Source: Paracoccaceae bacterium
Lineage (GTDB): Bacteria > Pseudomonadota > Alphaproteobacteria > Rhodobacterales > Rhodobacteraceae
Assembly: GCA_023254015.1 (NCBI GenBank)
Contig: JALQYS010000497.1
Span: 1-10,091 of the forward strand
Direction: 5' to 3'
DNA length: 10,091 nt
The notes below the pieces were generated by a model. The model was given only the letters and a program-made list of their open reading frames with translations. It had not been told where the DNA came from and made no database searches. A program made the position numbers and the translations under genes. The first letter of the stretch is position 1; each line of letters opens with the position of its first letter. Positions 1 to 6,470 of this stretch are shown here, one piece after another.

Positions 1-2006
1 ACGATGGCGACCTCGCAGACCAGATCGTAGAAGGCGCGCGGGCGCATCCGGGGCAGGAAGTTCAGCTGCGCCCGGCTTTCCACCTGAAAGACGCCAATCG
101 CATCGGCGCGGCAGAGCATGTCATAGACGCGGGGATCTTCGGGCGGCACATTGGCCAGCGTCAGGTTCAGGCCCCGGTGATCGGCCAGAAGGCCAAAGGC
201 CTTGCGGATGCAGGTCAGCATGCCCAGCGCAAGAATGTCGACCTTTAGAAGCCCCAGCGCATCAATGTCGTCCTTGTCCCATTCGATGATCGTGCGATCC
301 TCCATCGCGGCGTTCTCGATGGGGCAAAGTTCGTCCAGCCGCCCCTGGGTGATGACAAAGCCGCCAACATGTTGCGACAGGTGGCGGGGAAAGCCGATGA
401 TCTGCGAAATCAGGTCAAGCGCCAGCATGACCCGGCGATCCTCGGGGTTCAGGCCGGCATCGCGCACGCGGTCGGCCGAGGGGGCCGACGAGGACCAGCC
501 CCAGATCTGCCCCGCCAGCCGGGCGATGACATCTTGCGACAGGCCCATGGCCTTGCCCACCTCGCGGATGGCGGCGCGCGAGCGGAAATGAATCACCACC
601 GCCGTCAGACCCGCCCTTTCGCGACCATAGCGGTCATAGATCCACTGGATCACCTCTTCGCGGCGTTCATGTTCGAAATCGACGTCGATATCGGGCGGCT
701 CGCCCCGTTCCTTGGAGATGAAACGTTCAAAGATCAGGGTGATGGATTCGGGCGGCACCTCGGTGATGCCCAGAAGGTAGCAGACCACCGAATTCGCCGC
801 CGAGCCGCGCCCCTGACACAGGATGCCCTTTGACCGGGCGAATTGCACGATGTCATGGACGGTCAGGAAATAGGGGGCATAGGCCACCTCGCGGATCAGG
901 GTCAGTTCCTTTTCGACGCGATGGACGATCTTGGGCGGCGGGCCTTCGGGATAGCGCCAGAAAAGCCCCTCGCGCGTCAGGCGTTCCAGCCGGCCTTGCG
1001 CGGATTCGCCGTTCAGCGCCTCGTCAGGGTATTGATAGCGCAACTCGTCCAGCGAGAAGGCGCATCGATCGGCGATGTCGACCGTGCGGCGCAGGGCGGC
1101 GGGATAGCGGTGGAAAAGCCGGGCCATTTCGGTGCCCGATTTCAGGCGCCGTTCGCCATTCGGCAAGCGATGGGTGCCGATGGCGTCGATGGTGATGCCC
1201 AACCGCAGGCAGGTCAGCACGTCGGCCAGCGGGCGGCGGGCGGCCCTGTGCATCAGGACATCGCCCACCGCCACCATGGGCAGGCCGGTTGTCTGGCACA
1301 GCTGCGCCAGGCGGTCGAGGCGGGGCTGGTCCTGCCCGTCATAGCGGGGGGCGGCGCCGATGAAACACTGGCCGGGAAAGGCGCGGGCGATGGCGCGGAT
1401 CTCGGCGCGGGGGTCATGGGAATCCATCGGGTCAGGCGGCAGGGCAATGAGGATCAGCCCCTTGCCCCAATCCAAAAGATCGCTGCGCGTCAGGTGGCAT
1501 TCGCCTTTGGTCGCACGGCGCTTGCCCAAGGACAGCAGCCGCGACAGCCGCGAATAGGCGGGCAGATCGGTGGGCAGCGCCAGCCATTCGGTGGCGCTGT
1601 CGGTCAGGACCAGCCGCGCGCCCACGATCAGCCGCGGCAGGGCGGCGATGGCGGGGGCCGGGGTTTCGGGGGCCATGGTGCGGCGGCTGGAGGGATCTTG
1701 CCGCGCCTGCCCCCGGATCGGTGCGCCATGGGCCGGGGCGGCCTCGGCCGCCAGACGTTTCAGCTCTTTCAGCGCCGACCAGGCCCGCACCACCCCCGCA
1801 AGGCTGTTGCGGTCGGTGATGGCGATGGCGGCAAGCCCCAGTTCGGCGGCGCGCGTGACCAGTTCTTCGGGATGGGAGGCGCCGGTCAGGAAGGTGAAGT
1901 TCGAGGTGACGCAAAGCTCGGCATAAGGGGGGGCGTTGCCCCCGTCGCGGCCAAGCCGCGGTTCCCCCAGGATATTTTCACCGGCATGAAAGGCGGAAGA
2001 GGTCAT
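1..2006 (-). CDS. dnaE2: Error-prone DNA polymerase DnaE2 (ImuC), partial, 3' end beyond window
   Basis: A C-family polymerase alpha-subunit paralogue that does damage-induced translesion synthesis together with ImuA and ImuB. My reading from 2006 gives 668 uninterrupted codons running off the left edge; family members are about 1,050-1,100 aa, so roughly 400 C-terminal residues are missing. The PHP domain is at about residues 29-255 (SNFTFLTGASHPEEL, then AITDRNSLAGV). The palm has GRGSAANSVVCYLLG (399-413), the two-aspartate motif PDIDVDFEHERREEVI (438-453) and the third carboxylate in LLKVDILALGML (587-598). SQHVGGFVITQGRLDEL and FQVESRAQ are typical of the family. The start is supported by GGAGAG six nt upstream and by the ATGA overlap with imuB (2003-2006), which implies translational coupling. 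A Pro/Ala/Arg-rich insertion (about 88-122) interrupts the PHP domain. The companion imuAB genes and the LexA-box operon separate it from housekeeping DnaE1. Confidence 0.96.
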   Translation of the reverse strand, partial: MTSSAFHAGENILGEPRLGRDGGNAPPYAELCVTSNFTFLTGASHPEELVTRAAELGLAAIAITDRNSLAGVVRAWSALKELKRLAAEAAPAHGAPIRGQARQDPSSRRTMAPETPAPAIAALPRLIVGARLVLTDSATEWLALPTDLPAYSRLSRLLSLGKRRATKGECHLTRSDLLDWGKGLILIALPPDPMDSHDPRAEIRAIARAFPGQCFIGAAPRYDGQDQPRLDRLAQLCQTTGLPMVAVGDVLMHRAARRPLADVLTCLRLGITIDAIGTHRLPNGERRLKSGTEMARLFHRYPAALRRTVDIADRCAFSLDELRYQYPDEALNGESAQGRLERLTREGLFWRYPEGPPPKIVHRVEKELTLIREVAYAPYFLTVHDIVQFARSKGILCQGRGSAANSVVCYLLGITEVPPESITLIFERFISKERGEPPDIDVDFEHERREEVIQWIYDRYGRERAGLTAVVIHFRSRAAIREVGKAMGLSQDVIARLAGQIWGWSSSAPSADRVRDAGLNPEDRRVMLALDLISQIIGFPRHLSQHVGGFVITQGRLDELCPIENAAMEDRTIIEWDKDDIDALGLLKVDILALGMLTCIRKAFGLLADHRGLNLTLANVPPEDPRVYDMLCRADAIGVFQVESRAQLNFLPRMRPRAFYDLVCEVAI

Positions 2007-3499
2007 GCGAACTCTCCCTGAGCATACCAGCCGGGCGTCTGCGGCGTCTGGAACAACCAGAGCCGGGGGCCTTCGCGGGTGTCGATCCGCCAATAGTCGC
2101 GCAGACCCGTGCGCCAGGCCGGATCGTCGAACCACCATTCCGGGCTGATGCGTTCGGGGCCGGTGGCACGCAAGGTGGTGAAGGACATGCGCCGCCAGCG
2201 GAACCGGGCGGGGGGCTGGCCATGGGCCGTGACGGGTTCGGGCGGGAACAGGATCAGCGGGCGGTGCCGGGGCCGGCGCGGGCGGGCGGCGGGTGCGGAA
2301 TAGGCCGTGGGCAGGGTCAGGAAGCTGCGTTCAGGGATCAGGCTTTCGGCCGGAGCCAGACGCTGGATCGCATCAAAGCCCAGCCGGTTGCCAAGCCGCG
2401 TCACCAGATCGGCCACGCCATCCTGCGGGGCGGGCTGGCCCGAAGTCAGCTGGGCGGGGGTCAGCTGGCCAGAGGTCAACTGGGCGGGGGCCAGGGGTTC
2501 GGTCACGGGGGCGCAAAGCCGCAGGGCATCGATGCCAAAGCCTGCATCCACCTCATCGATCCCGCGCCGGAAGAGGGCGGCAATCCGCAGCGGATCGCGC
2601 ATGGCCTGAGCCAGCCCGATGTCAAGCTGCACCGTGGCGCGGTCGACCCGGCGCAGGTCCAGCCGCAGGCGGCGCGCGCCCATCTGGTGCAGGGCCAGCC
2701 GGGCGCAAAGCCGGTCAAGCAGGCGCGCAAGGCCGGCCATCACATCCTCTTGCTTGCCGATCGGTTCAGGCAGGGTCATCCGCACGCCGAAATGCGGGGC
2801 ATCCGCCTCGGCCGCGACGGGTTCGGTCTGGGCGCCAAGCGCCTGATCCAGTCGCAGCACCAGACCCGCGCCAAAACGCCGCGCGAGGGGAGCACGGGGC
2901 AAGGGAAGAAGGTCGGCGATGCGGTTCAGGCCGACCCGGGACAGCCCTTCGGCGGTGGCCTGATCGATGCGCAGCGCGGCCACCGGCAAGGGACCGATGC
3001 CCTCTGCCAGCTTGCCATCGGCAATCACCCCGCCGCCGCCATGCCGGGCCAGCCCATGCGCCGCGCCGCGCGTGCCGGCAACGGCGCTGACCACGGCAAG
3101 GCCCGCCCGCTCCATCCGGGCGTGCAGGTCGTCGCGCAGAGCCTCTTCACCGCCGAAAAGATGCGGCACACCCGAGATGTCGGCCATCAGCCCATCCGCC
3201 CCGTCGCGCGCCACCATCGGGGCATAGCGACTGGCCCAGCGGCGCAGATGGCCCAGCGCGGCCGCCTCGGCCACCAGATCGGCGGGGCGGGTGACAAGAT
3301 CGGGGCATATGGCACGCGCATCGGCCAGCGCCATGCCGCGCGCCAGCCCCAGCGCCAAGGCCGCAGGGTTCACGCAGTGCAGGTGGTCGGCATTGCCCGC
3401 CCGCAAGGTCAGCGCGAAGGGCCCCTCAACCGGGTGCCTGCGCAGGCTGACATCGCTCGCCAGTCGGGGAAACCAGATGGACATCAGCCGCCTTGCCAT
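2003..3499 (-). CDS. imuB: ImuB, catalytically inactive Y-family (DinB-like) polymerase adaptor
   Basis: 498 aa. ImuB is the scaffold of the ImuA-ImuB-DnaE2 mutasome: in studied homologues it bridges DnaE2 and the beta clamp but does not polymerise. The Y-family fold is recognisable (palm about 5-170, helix-hairpin-helix-like segment about 180-205, little finger about 230-330). The usual first acidic motif (DxDxFF) is replaced by SIWFPRLASDV, and the SIDE motif by MADISGVPHLFGGEE, so the metal-binding acids look absent, as expected for ImuB. The C-terminal region has RPLILFPPEPV, RFRWRRM and a WYAQGEFA end, matching the usual ImuB tail (xxWYLHGxFA-like). Residues 336-355 are a four-unit LxxxQ repeat encoded by a tandem duplication. 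The start overlaps imuA by 74 nt; a second in-frame ATG at 3484 (MSIWFPRL) is possible. The stop shares an ATGA with the dnaE2 start. Confidence 0.95.
   Translation of the reverse strand: MARRLMSIWFPRLASDVSLRRHPVEGPFALTLRAGNADHLHCVNPAALALGLARGMALADARAICPDLVTRPADLVAEAAALGHLRRWASRYAPMVARDGADGLMADISGVPHLFGGEEALRDDLHARMERAGLAVVSAVAGTRGAAHGLARHGGGGVIADGKLAEGIGPLPVAALRIDQATAEGLSRVGLNRIADLLPLPRAPLARRFGAGLVLRLDQALGAQTEPVAAEADAPHFGVRMTLPEPIGKQEDVMAGLARLLDRLCARLALHQMGARRLRLDLRRVDRATVQLDIGLAQAMRDPLRIAALFRRGIDEVDAGFGIDALRLCAPVTEPLAPAQLTSGQLTPAQLTSGQPAPQDGVADLVTRLGNRLGFDAIQRLAPAESLIPERSFLTLPTAYSAPAARPRRPRHRPLILFPPEPVTAHGQPPARFRWRRMSFTTLRATGPERISPEWWFDDPAWRTGLRDYWRIDTREGPRLWLFQTPQTPGWYAQGEFA
2435..2494 (-). 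repeat. Tandem duplication of 30 bp inside imuB
   Basis: Two adjacent 30-bp copies, 2435-2464 and 2465-2494, match at 26 of 30 positions by eye. They are in frame and encode LTPAQLTSGQ (346-355) and LAPAQLTSGQ (336-345), each made of two five-residue LxxxQ units. The repeat lies between the little finger and the C-terminal domain, in what is probably a flexible linker. Confidence 0.85.
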
Positions 3500-4022
3500 C
3501 CCAACCTACCGTCCAATCCCCAAATGTTCCTGATTTGTTCTTAATAAGAGACCAGCGCAGCAGAGTCGAGTCCGCCCGATCCGACGGAAGCGCGGCGGCG
3601 TGCCAGCGGGTTTCGGTGGCGTTGCTGCCCTGTCCTTCGCGGATCAGCATCAGGCCCAGGGTGCGCCCGGCCTCGGCGGCCAGTTGCAACCGGCGGCCTG
3701 CCGTCAGGCCAAGCGGCTTTTCCGGTTCGGCCAGAACCATCGCCACCTCGGCGCTGCGCAGGGCCTCTTCGGTGGCCCAGAGAAGATCGGTCTCGCCCCG
3801 CGCCCGCACGAGATGCAGCCGATCCGACAGCCCCTCGGGCAAGCCCCACAGCATCGGACCCTCGGGCTGGTGGGCGGGCATGATCCAGAACACCGGGCCT
3901 TTCCTGCGCGCGGCCTGCAACAGGCCAAAGGCGCGGCGGCCCGGCCCCTGAACCTCATGCACGCGGGCGGGCAGCAGGGCCAACGGATCGGCAGAGACGG
4001 CCGCATCACGCAGCATCTTCAT
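3426..4022 (-). CDS. imuA: ImuA, RecA-like SOS mutagenesis accessory protein
   Basis: 198 aa from ATG 4022. ImuA (SulA/RecA-like) is required with ImuB for DnaE2-dependent mutagenesis; it is cytoplasmic and works as part of a protein complex. Recognisable blocks are VHEVQGPGRRAFGLLQAA (21-38), GPVFWIMPAHQPEG, LWATEEALRSAEVAMVLAE (81-99), LTAGRRLQLAAEAGRTLGL (106-124) and the terminal TRWHAA...RWSLIKNKSGTFGDWTVGWDG. The P-loop position (GPGRRAF) lacks the Lys-Ser/Thr of a working Walker A motif, so ATP binding is doubtful. ATG 4022 is chosen because GGAGG sits six nt upstream; the longer frame to 4085 reads through the SRAP gene and begins with an atypical sequence. The 5' end overlaps the SRAP stop by 17 nt and the 3' end overlaps imuB by 74 nt. 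Confidence 0.9.
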   Translation of the reverse strand: MKMLRDAAVSADPLALLPARVHEVQGPGRRAFGLLQAARRKGPVFWIMPAHQPEGPMLWGLPEGLSDRLHLVRARGETDLLWATEEALRSAEVAMVLAEPEKPLGLTAGRRLQLAAEAGRTLGLMLIREGQGSNATETRWHAAALPSDRADSTLLRWSLIKNKSGTFGDWTVGWDGKAADVHLVSPTGERCQPAQAPG

Positions 4023-4662
4023 GCGCACCCTCCGCCACGATGTCCAGCTCGCCATCCGGCAGCGGGCGCTGCAACTCCAGCGCATGAGGGGTAGAGCCGG
4101 TCAGCCATTGCGCCCATTCCTCGGGGCGGGTCAGGATCACCGGCATGGCCTTGGGGTGGATACGGTCAACCTCGCGATTCGGCGGACAGGTCAGGAAGGC
4201 GAAACAGGGCACCGTCACCTCGCCCTCGGCCAGTTTGCGGGTTGATGTCCAGTGCGTCCAAAGCCCCGCAAAGCAGGCCAGCGGACGGTCAGGGCCAAGG
4301 GCGAACCAGATGGGGTGATTGCGCGGGGCGCCTTGCCGGGTGTCGATTTCGGCAAAGCTGGTAAAGGGCACAAGGCAGCGATGCTCAACACCCAGCCAGC
4401 GCCGCCAATGCGGCGAGGCGGTGTTGCGGATGTTGGTCACGCCCGGATCGGTGCGTCTGCCCTGCAGAAACTGCGGTGGCGTCGGCATGCCCCAGCGCGC
4501 CATCGACAGCCGCCGTCCCTGCGCGGTGGCGGTGATGATCGGCGCCGGGTAATCAGGGAAAATCGCCGGCATGGGGGGCAGGTTGCCCGTGTCATCCTCG
4601 ACCACGTCGAAGACATGGCGCATCGCGTCCTGACTGCGGGTCTGCGAATAAAGGTTGCACAT
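4006..4662 (-). CDS. SOS response-associated (SRAP / HMCES-YedK family) protein
   Basis: 218 aa. SRAP proteins form a covalent thiazolidine crosslink with abasic sites in single-stranded DNA through their N-terminal cysteine after Met removal, shielding the lesion. The start is fixed by chemistry: the frame stays open upstream to 4857, but only ATG 4662 places Cys at position 2 (MCNLYSQTRS). Other expected active-site residues are Asn80 (or Asn77) in TNIRNTASPHW, Glu105 in VPFTSFAEID and His169 in DRIHPKAMPVIL. Size fits the family (about 210-230 aa). It is the first gene of the operon, with the LexA box 30 nt upstream, and runs 17 nt into imuA. No clear Shine-Dalgarno precedes the start (the upstream bases are CCCCTCTC), so initiation may use a short or weak leader. 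Being in the imuABC operon suggests abasic-site protection is produced together with the error-prone polymerase. Confidence 0.94.
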   Translation of the reverse strand: MCNLYSQTRSQDAMRHVFDVVEDDTGNLPPMPAIFPDYPAPIITATAQGRRLSMARWGMPTPPQFLQGRRTDPGVTNIRNTASPHWRRWLGVEHRCLVPFTSFAEIDTRQGAPRNHPIWFALGPDRPLACFAGLWTHWTSTRKLAEGEVTVPCFAFLTCPPNREVDRIHPKAMPVILTRPEEWAQWLTGSTPHALELQRPLPDGELDIVAEGAHEDAA

Positions 4663-4692
4663 GAGAGGGGCCGTCAACAGGGAATCACTGCA

Positions 4693-4707
4693 GAACATTA
4701 ACGGAAC
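4693..4707 (-). promoter_or_regulatory. LexA box (alphaproteobacterial SOS operator)
   Basis: On the operon's strand the sequence is GTTCCGTTAATGTTC, a perfect GTTC-N7-GTTC direct repeat, which is the known LexA recognition form in Alphaproteobacteria (described for Rhodobacter and its relatives). It ends 30 nt before the SRAP start codon and overlaps the proposed -10 and spacer, so bound LexA would block RNA polymerase. It heads an operon of SOS mutagenesis genes, as expected. Confidence 0.92.
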
Positions 4708-4722
4708 ACCCCTGATCCTCAA
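4695..4722 (-). promoter_or_regulatory. Putative sigma-70 promoter of the SRAP-imuA-imuB-dnaE2 operon
   Basis: On the minus strand a -35-like TTGAGG (4722-4717) is followed after 16 nt by a -10-like TAATGT (4700-4695). Transcription would begin near 4688, giving a leader of about 25 nt. The match is moderate; support comes mainly from its superposition on the LexA box. Confidence 0.5.
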
Positions 4723-5295
4723 AGCCCCACCGTTCCTCCCCGCCGGATTTGGCCTTGGGTCGCGGCCTTGCCCCATCGCTGCGTCAAACTGGCCCATGGC
4801 AGTTCCGCCACCACGGCCAACCCCATGCACCGCGACCACCTCGGTCCGGGCGATCACCGGGCCAACCGGCGCGCGGGTGGAGGCGACGGTTTAAAAAGCC
4901 CTATGGCGAGCGGTTTGATCCCGAAACCGGCCTCAGCCAGGTCGAACGGCCGGGGTCATCCACCGCCGATCGACAGGTCCGTGCGACCATCACACCGACC
5001 CTGGGCATGGACATCGTGCGGAGGCAGGCCGGATTCTTCCGGGCAAGCTGGCGGGCACGGCGTTCCAGCCAGGCCAGCTCCGGTCAGGGCGACTGTCGCG
5101 CCCACCGCACGCCAGGCAGGGGGTGACCAACAACTCCTGCCCCCCCGGCAAGACATCGCGCACCAGAAACTCCAGCGACCCTGCGCCCCCCCCGCCAGCG
5201 CCGGATCTGCGGCCGCAAACCCGGCCTCAGGTGACAGGCGCGCGTGCTTGCTTTATGCTTTATCAGAACAGGTAGTTAAAAAAATTCAGACAAGC
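4708..5295. other. Intergenic region between divergent SRAP operon and sulfotransferase gene
   Basis: About 590 bp with no intact gene. The left part (4708-4900) holds the -35 of the SOS promoter and GC-rich sequence in which I recognise nothing; the SRAP frame stays open here but has no family similarity upstream of MCNLYS. The middle (about 4901-5175) carries an apparent IS110 transposase remnant on the minus strand. The right part (5245-5295) is an AT-richer patch typical of a promoter for the sulfotransferase: TTGCTT at 5248-5253 could be a -35, but no convincing -10 at proper spacing is seen. I found no tRNA, attachment site or CRISPR. Confidence 0.6.
4901..5175 (-). pseudogene. Frameshifted remnant of an IS110-family transposase (C-terminal part)
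   Basis: No intact gene, but two minus-strand frames in collinear order give runs that resemble IS110-family transposases. About 5175-5110 reads LEFLVRDVLPGGQELLV, like the segment before the Transposase_20 domain. About 5080-4946 reads LAWLERRARQLARKNPACL, then RTMSMPRVGVMVARTCRSAV and DDPGR, close to the family pattern CRRLMxxPGVGxxVALTxRSAVDDPxRF. A third frame about 4947-4900 (FDLAEAGFGIKPLAIG) may continue it (usual pattern VGAxFGLTP). At least two frameshifts and a stop at 4901-4903 disable it; G runs near 5140 and 5190 are likely slip points. I saw no element ends or N-terminal catalytic DEDD part. The assignment rests on remembered family patterns and no search was run; the central block is the strongest evidence. 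Confidence 0.6.
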
Positions 5296-6048
5296 ATGAG
5301 CAAGCCCCCCTTCGTCATCATCACCCTTCCGCGCAGCGGCTCTTATCACTTGCGCGCGCTTCTGGATTCCGCCCCCGACATCCGCTGCTATGGCGAGATC
5401 TTCAAGGGCAGCGAGGTGGAGCTGCCGCCCGAGGAACTGGCCTTTCTGGGTCTTGGCAAGAAAGACATCCAGAAGCGCGACGAGATGGGAATGGCGATTC
5501 TGAACCGGCTGCGCAAACGCACCGCCTCCCAGGGGCTGATCTTTGGTTTCAAGGATTTCCGCTTCAACCTCAGCCGGGTGCAGATCTATCAGAAGATGCT
5601 GAACTCCAAAGGCTGGCGGAAGGTGTTCCTGTTCCGCAACCCGCTGGAGCGCTATGTCTCGATGGAGCGGGCCGACCTGACCGGGGTCTTTGTGGTGACC
5701 GAACAGAACAAGGATGCCGGGCTGGATCTGGTGCGGCCGATCCGCTTTGATCCCGAGCGGTTCGAACGCTCGATCGCCGCGCATCGCCGGCTGACCGAGG
5801 ATGCCCAGAAGACGATGGACAAGATCGGGCCCGATCTGGTCACGGTGCTGGATTACCGGCAGCTCAACGATCTGGCCGCGCGCAAGGCGCTGATGGGCTT
5901 TCTGGGGTCGGAAGGCGACGGCGCGCTGCTGGCCTCGGACCATGTCAAGCAGTTCACCGCGCACTTCGAAAGCGGGGTCGAGAACTGGGCCGAGATGGCC
6001 GCCTATCTGGAAAAGACCCGGCAGATGGATCTGCTTCCGTCCCGCTGA
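5296..6048 (+). CDS. PAPS-dependent sulfotransferase family protein
   Basis: 250 aa from ATG 5296. The 5'-phosphosulfate loop is at residues 10-19 (TLPRSGSYHL, the PRSGSxxL form) and the 3'-phosphate-binding motif at 111-122 (FLFRNPLERYVS, Arg114 and Ser122). An intervening FGFKDFRF segment (83-90) also fits. These indicate transfer of sulfate from PAPS to a hydroxyl or amino group of a small molecule, lipid or polysaccharide; the acceptor cannot be deduced. No signal peptide or membrane segment is seen, so the protein is probably cytoplasmic. The frame is open upstream to 4768, but similarity begins at MSKPPFVIITLPRSG; upstream codons overlap the transposase remnant. The Shine-Dalgarno is poor and an AT-rich patch precedes the start. 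It stands alone on the plus strand, with no sulfate-activation or glycosyltransferase genes nearby. Confidence 0.82.
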   Translation: MSKPPFVIITLPRSGSYHLRALLDSAPDIRCYGEIFKGSEVELPPEELAFLGLGKKDIQKRDEMGMAILNRLRKRTASQGLIFGFKDFRFNLSRVQIYQKMLNSKGWRKVFLFRNPLERYVSMERADLTGVFVVTEQNKDAGLDLVRPIRFDPERFERSIAAHRRLTEDAQKTMDKIGPDLVTVLDYRQLNDLAARKALMGFLGSEGDGALLASDHVKQFTAHFESGVENWAEMAAYLEKTRQMDLLPSR

Positions 6049-6089
6049 GGCGCGCGTCGCTTCCCCCTTCTGCCGGGAAATGCTGCGGT

Positions 6090-6105
6090 TTCGCTGCGCA
6101 GCGAA
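6090..6105. terminator. Perfect palindrome between convergent genes, possible bidirectional terminator
   Basis: TTCGCTGCGCAGCGAA is fully self-complementary and can fold as a 6-bp stem with a GCGC loop. Flanking TTCCCC (6061-6066) and GGGGAA (6113-6118) could form an outer stem. It sits in the 90-bp gap between the stop codons of the sulfotransferase (plus) and ferredoxin (minus). There is no T-run, so intrinsic termination is uncertain. Confidence 0.4.
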
Positions 6106-6138
6106 GAGTGCCGGGGAATCCGGCTCGATGAGCCTGCC

Positions 6139-6459
6139 CTAGCGCCCGGTCGCCACCTGAAACACTGCGCCTTCAAGGGCTTCGGTCACGATGATCTGGC
6201 AGGTCAGGCGGCTGTTCTCGCGCGGCTCATGGGCGTTGAATTCCACCGTGTCGGCCTCATCCTGCCGCGGCGCAGCAAGGGCGCCCTCAGCGGCCGAGAC
6301 GACGTAGCAATGGCAGGTCGCGCACATGGCCGAGCCGCCACATTCCGCGATGATCCCCTTCACGCCCGCATTGCGCGCCGGATACATCAACGGCTCTCCC
6401 ACTGGGGCCTCGATTGCCCGCCGTGTGCCGTCTGCTTCGATGAAGGTCACCTGAACCAT
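6139..6459 (-). CDS. [2Fe-2S] ferredoxin, putidaredoxin/adrenodoxin type
   Basis: 106 aa, a small soluble electron carrier. The cluster ligands are Cys40, Cys46, Cys49 and Cys87 in AECGGSAMCATCHCYV and SRLTCQII. This C-x5-C-x2-C...C spacing is that of putidaredoxin (Cys39, 45, 48, 86) shifted by one residue. Such ferredoxins shuttle electrons from an NADH-dependent reductase to a cytochrome P450, or sometimes a Rieske oxygenase; neither partner is in the window. Cys51 is an extra cysteine where Val is usual. ATG 6459 is chosen because GAGGGG lies seven nt upstream and MVQVTFIEADG is a typical N-terminus; the longer frame reads into the SDR gene. It is the last gene of the operon, 11 nt after the SDR stop. 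Its presence suggests an oxygenase belongs to the pathway. Confidence 0.92.
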   Translation of the reverse strand: MVQVTFIEADGTRRAIEAPVGEPLMYPARNAGVKGIIAECGGSAMCATCHCYVVSAAEGALAAPRQDEADTVEFNAHEPRENSRLTCQIIVTEALEGAVFQVATGR

Positions 6460-6470
6460 CTTCTTTCCCC

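Noticed and set aside
843..2021. Plus-strand open frame of 392 codons
   Set aside because: It lies opposite dnaE2, whose minus-strand translation matches the family throughout. The plus frame is Gly/Gln/Arg-rich and low in recognisable motifs, as expected for an antisense frame in GC-rich DNA.
2222..3544. Plus-strand open frame of 440 codons
   Set aside because: Complement of imuB; composition is repetitive Gly/Gln/His/Arg with no family resemblance.
4023..4085. Longer imuA start at 4085
   Set aside because: It adds an atypical basic/cysteine sequence read out of frame through SRAP, while ATG 4022 has a GGAGG at ideal spacing.
4663..4857. N-terminal extension of the SRAP frame to an upstream ATG
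   Set aside because: SRAP activity needs Cys immediately after the initiator Met, which only the 4662 start gives. The extension also covers the promoter and LexA box.
5265..5279. Possible second LexA site before the sulfotransferase
   Set aside because: There is a single GAAC half-site, but the base group seven nt later is not GAAC, so there is no direct repeat.
4768..5295. Upstream extension of the sulfotransferase frame (176 extra codons)
   Set aside because: The added residues are low-complexity and overlap the transposase remnant; family similarity starts at MSKPPFVIITLPRSG.
5263..5964. Minus-strand open frame of 233 codons opposite the sulfotransferase
   Set aside because: The plus strand has clear PAPS-binding motifs; the minus frame has none and is a shadow.
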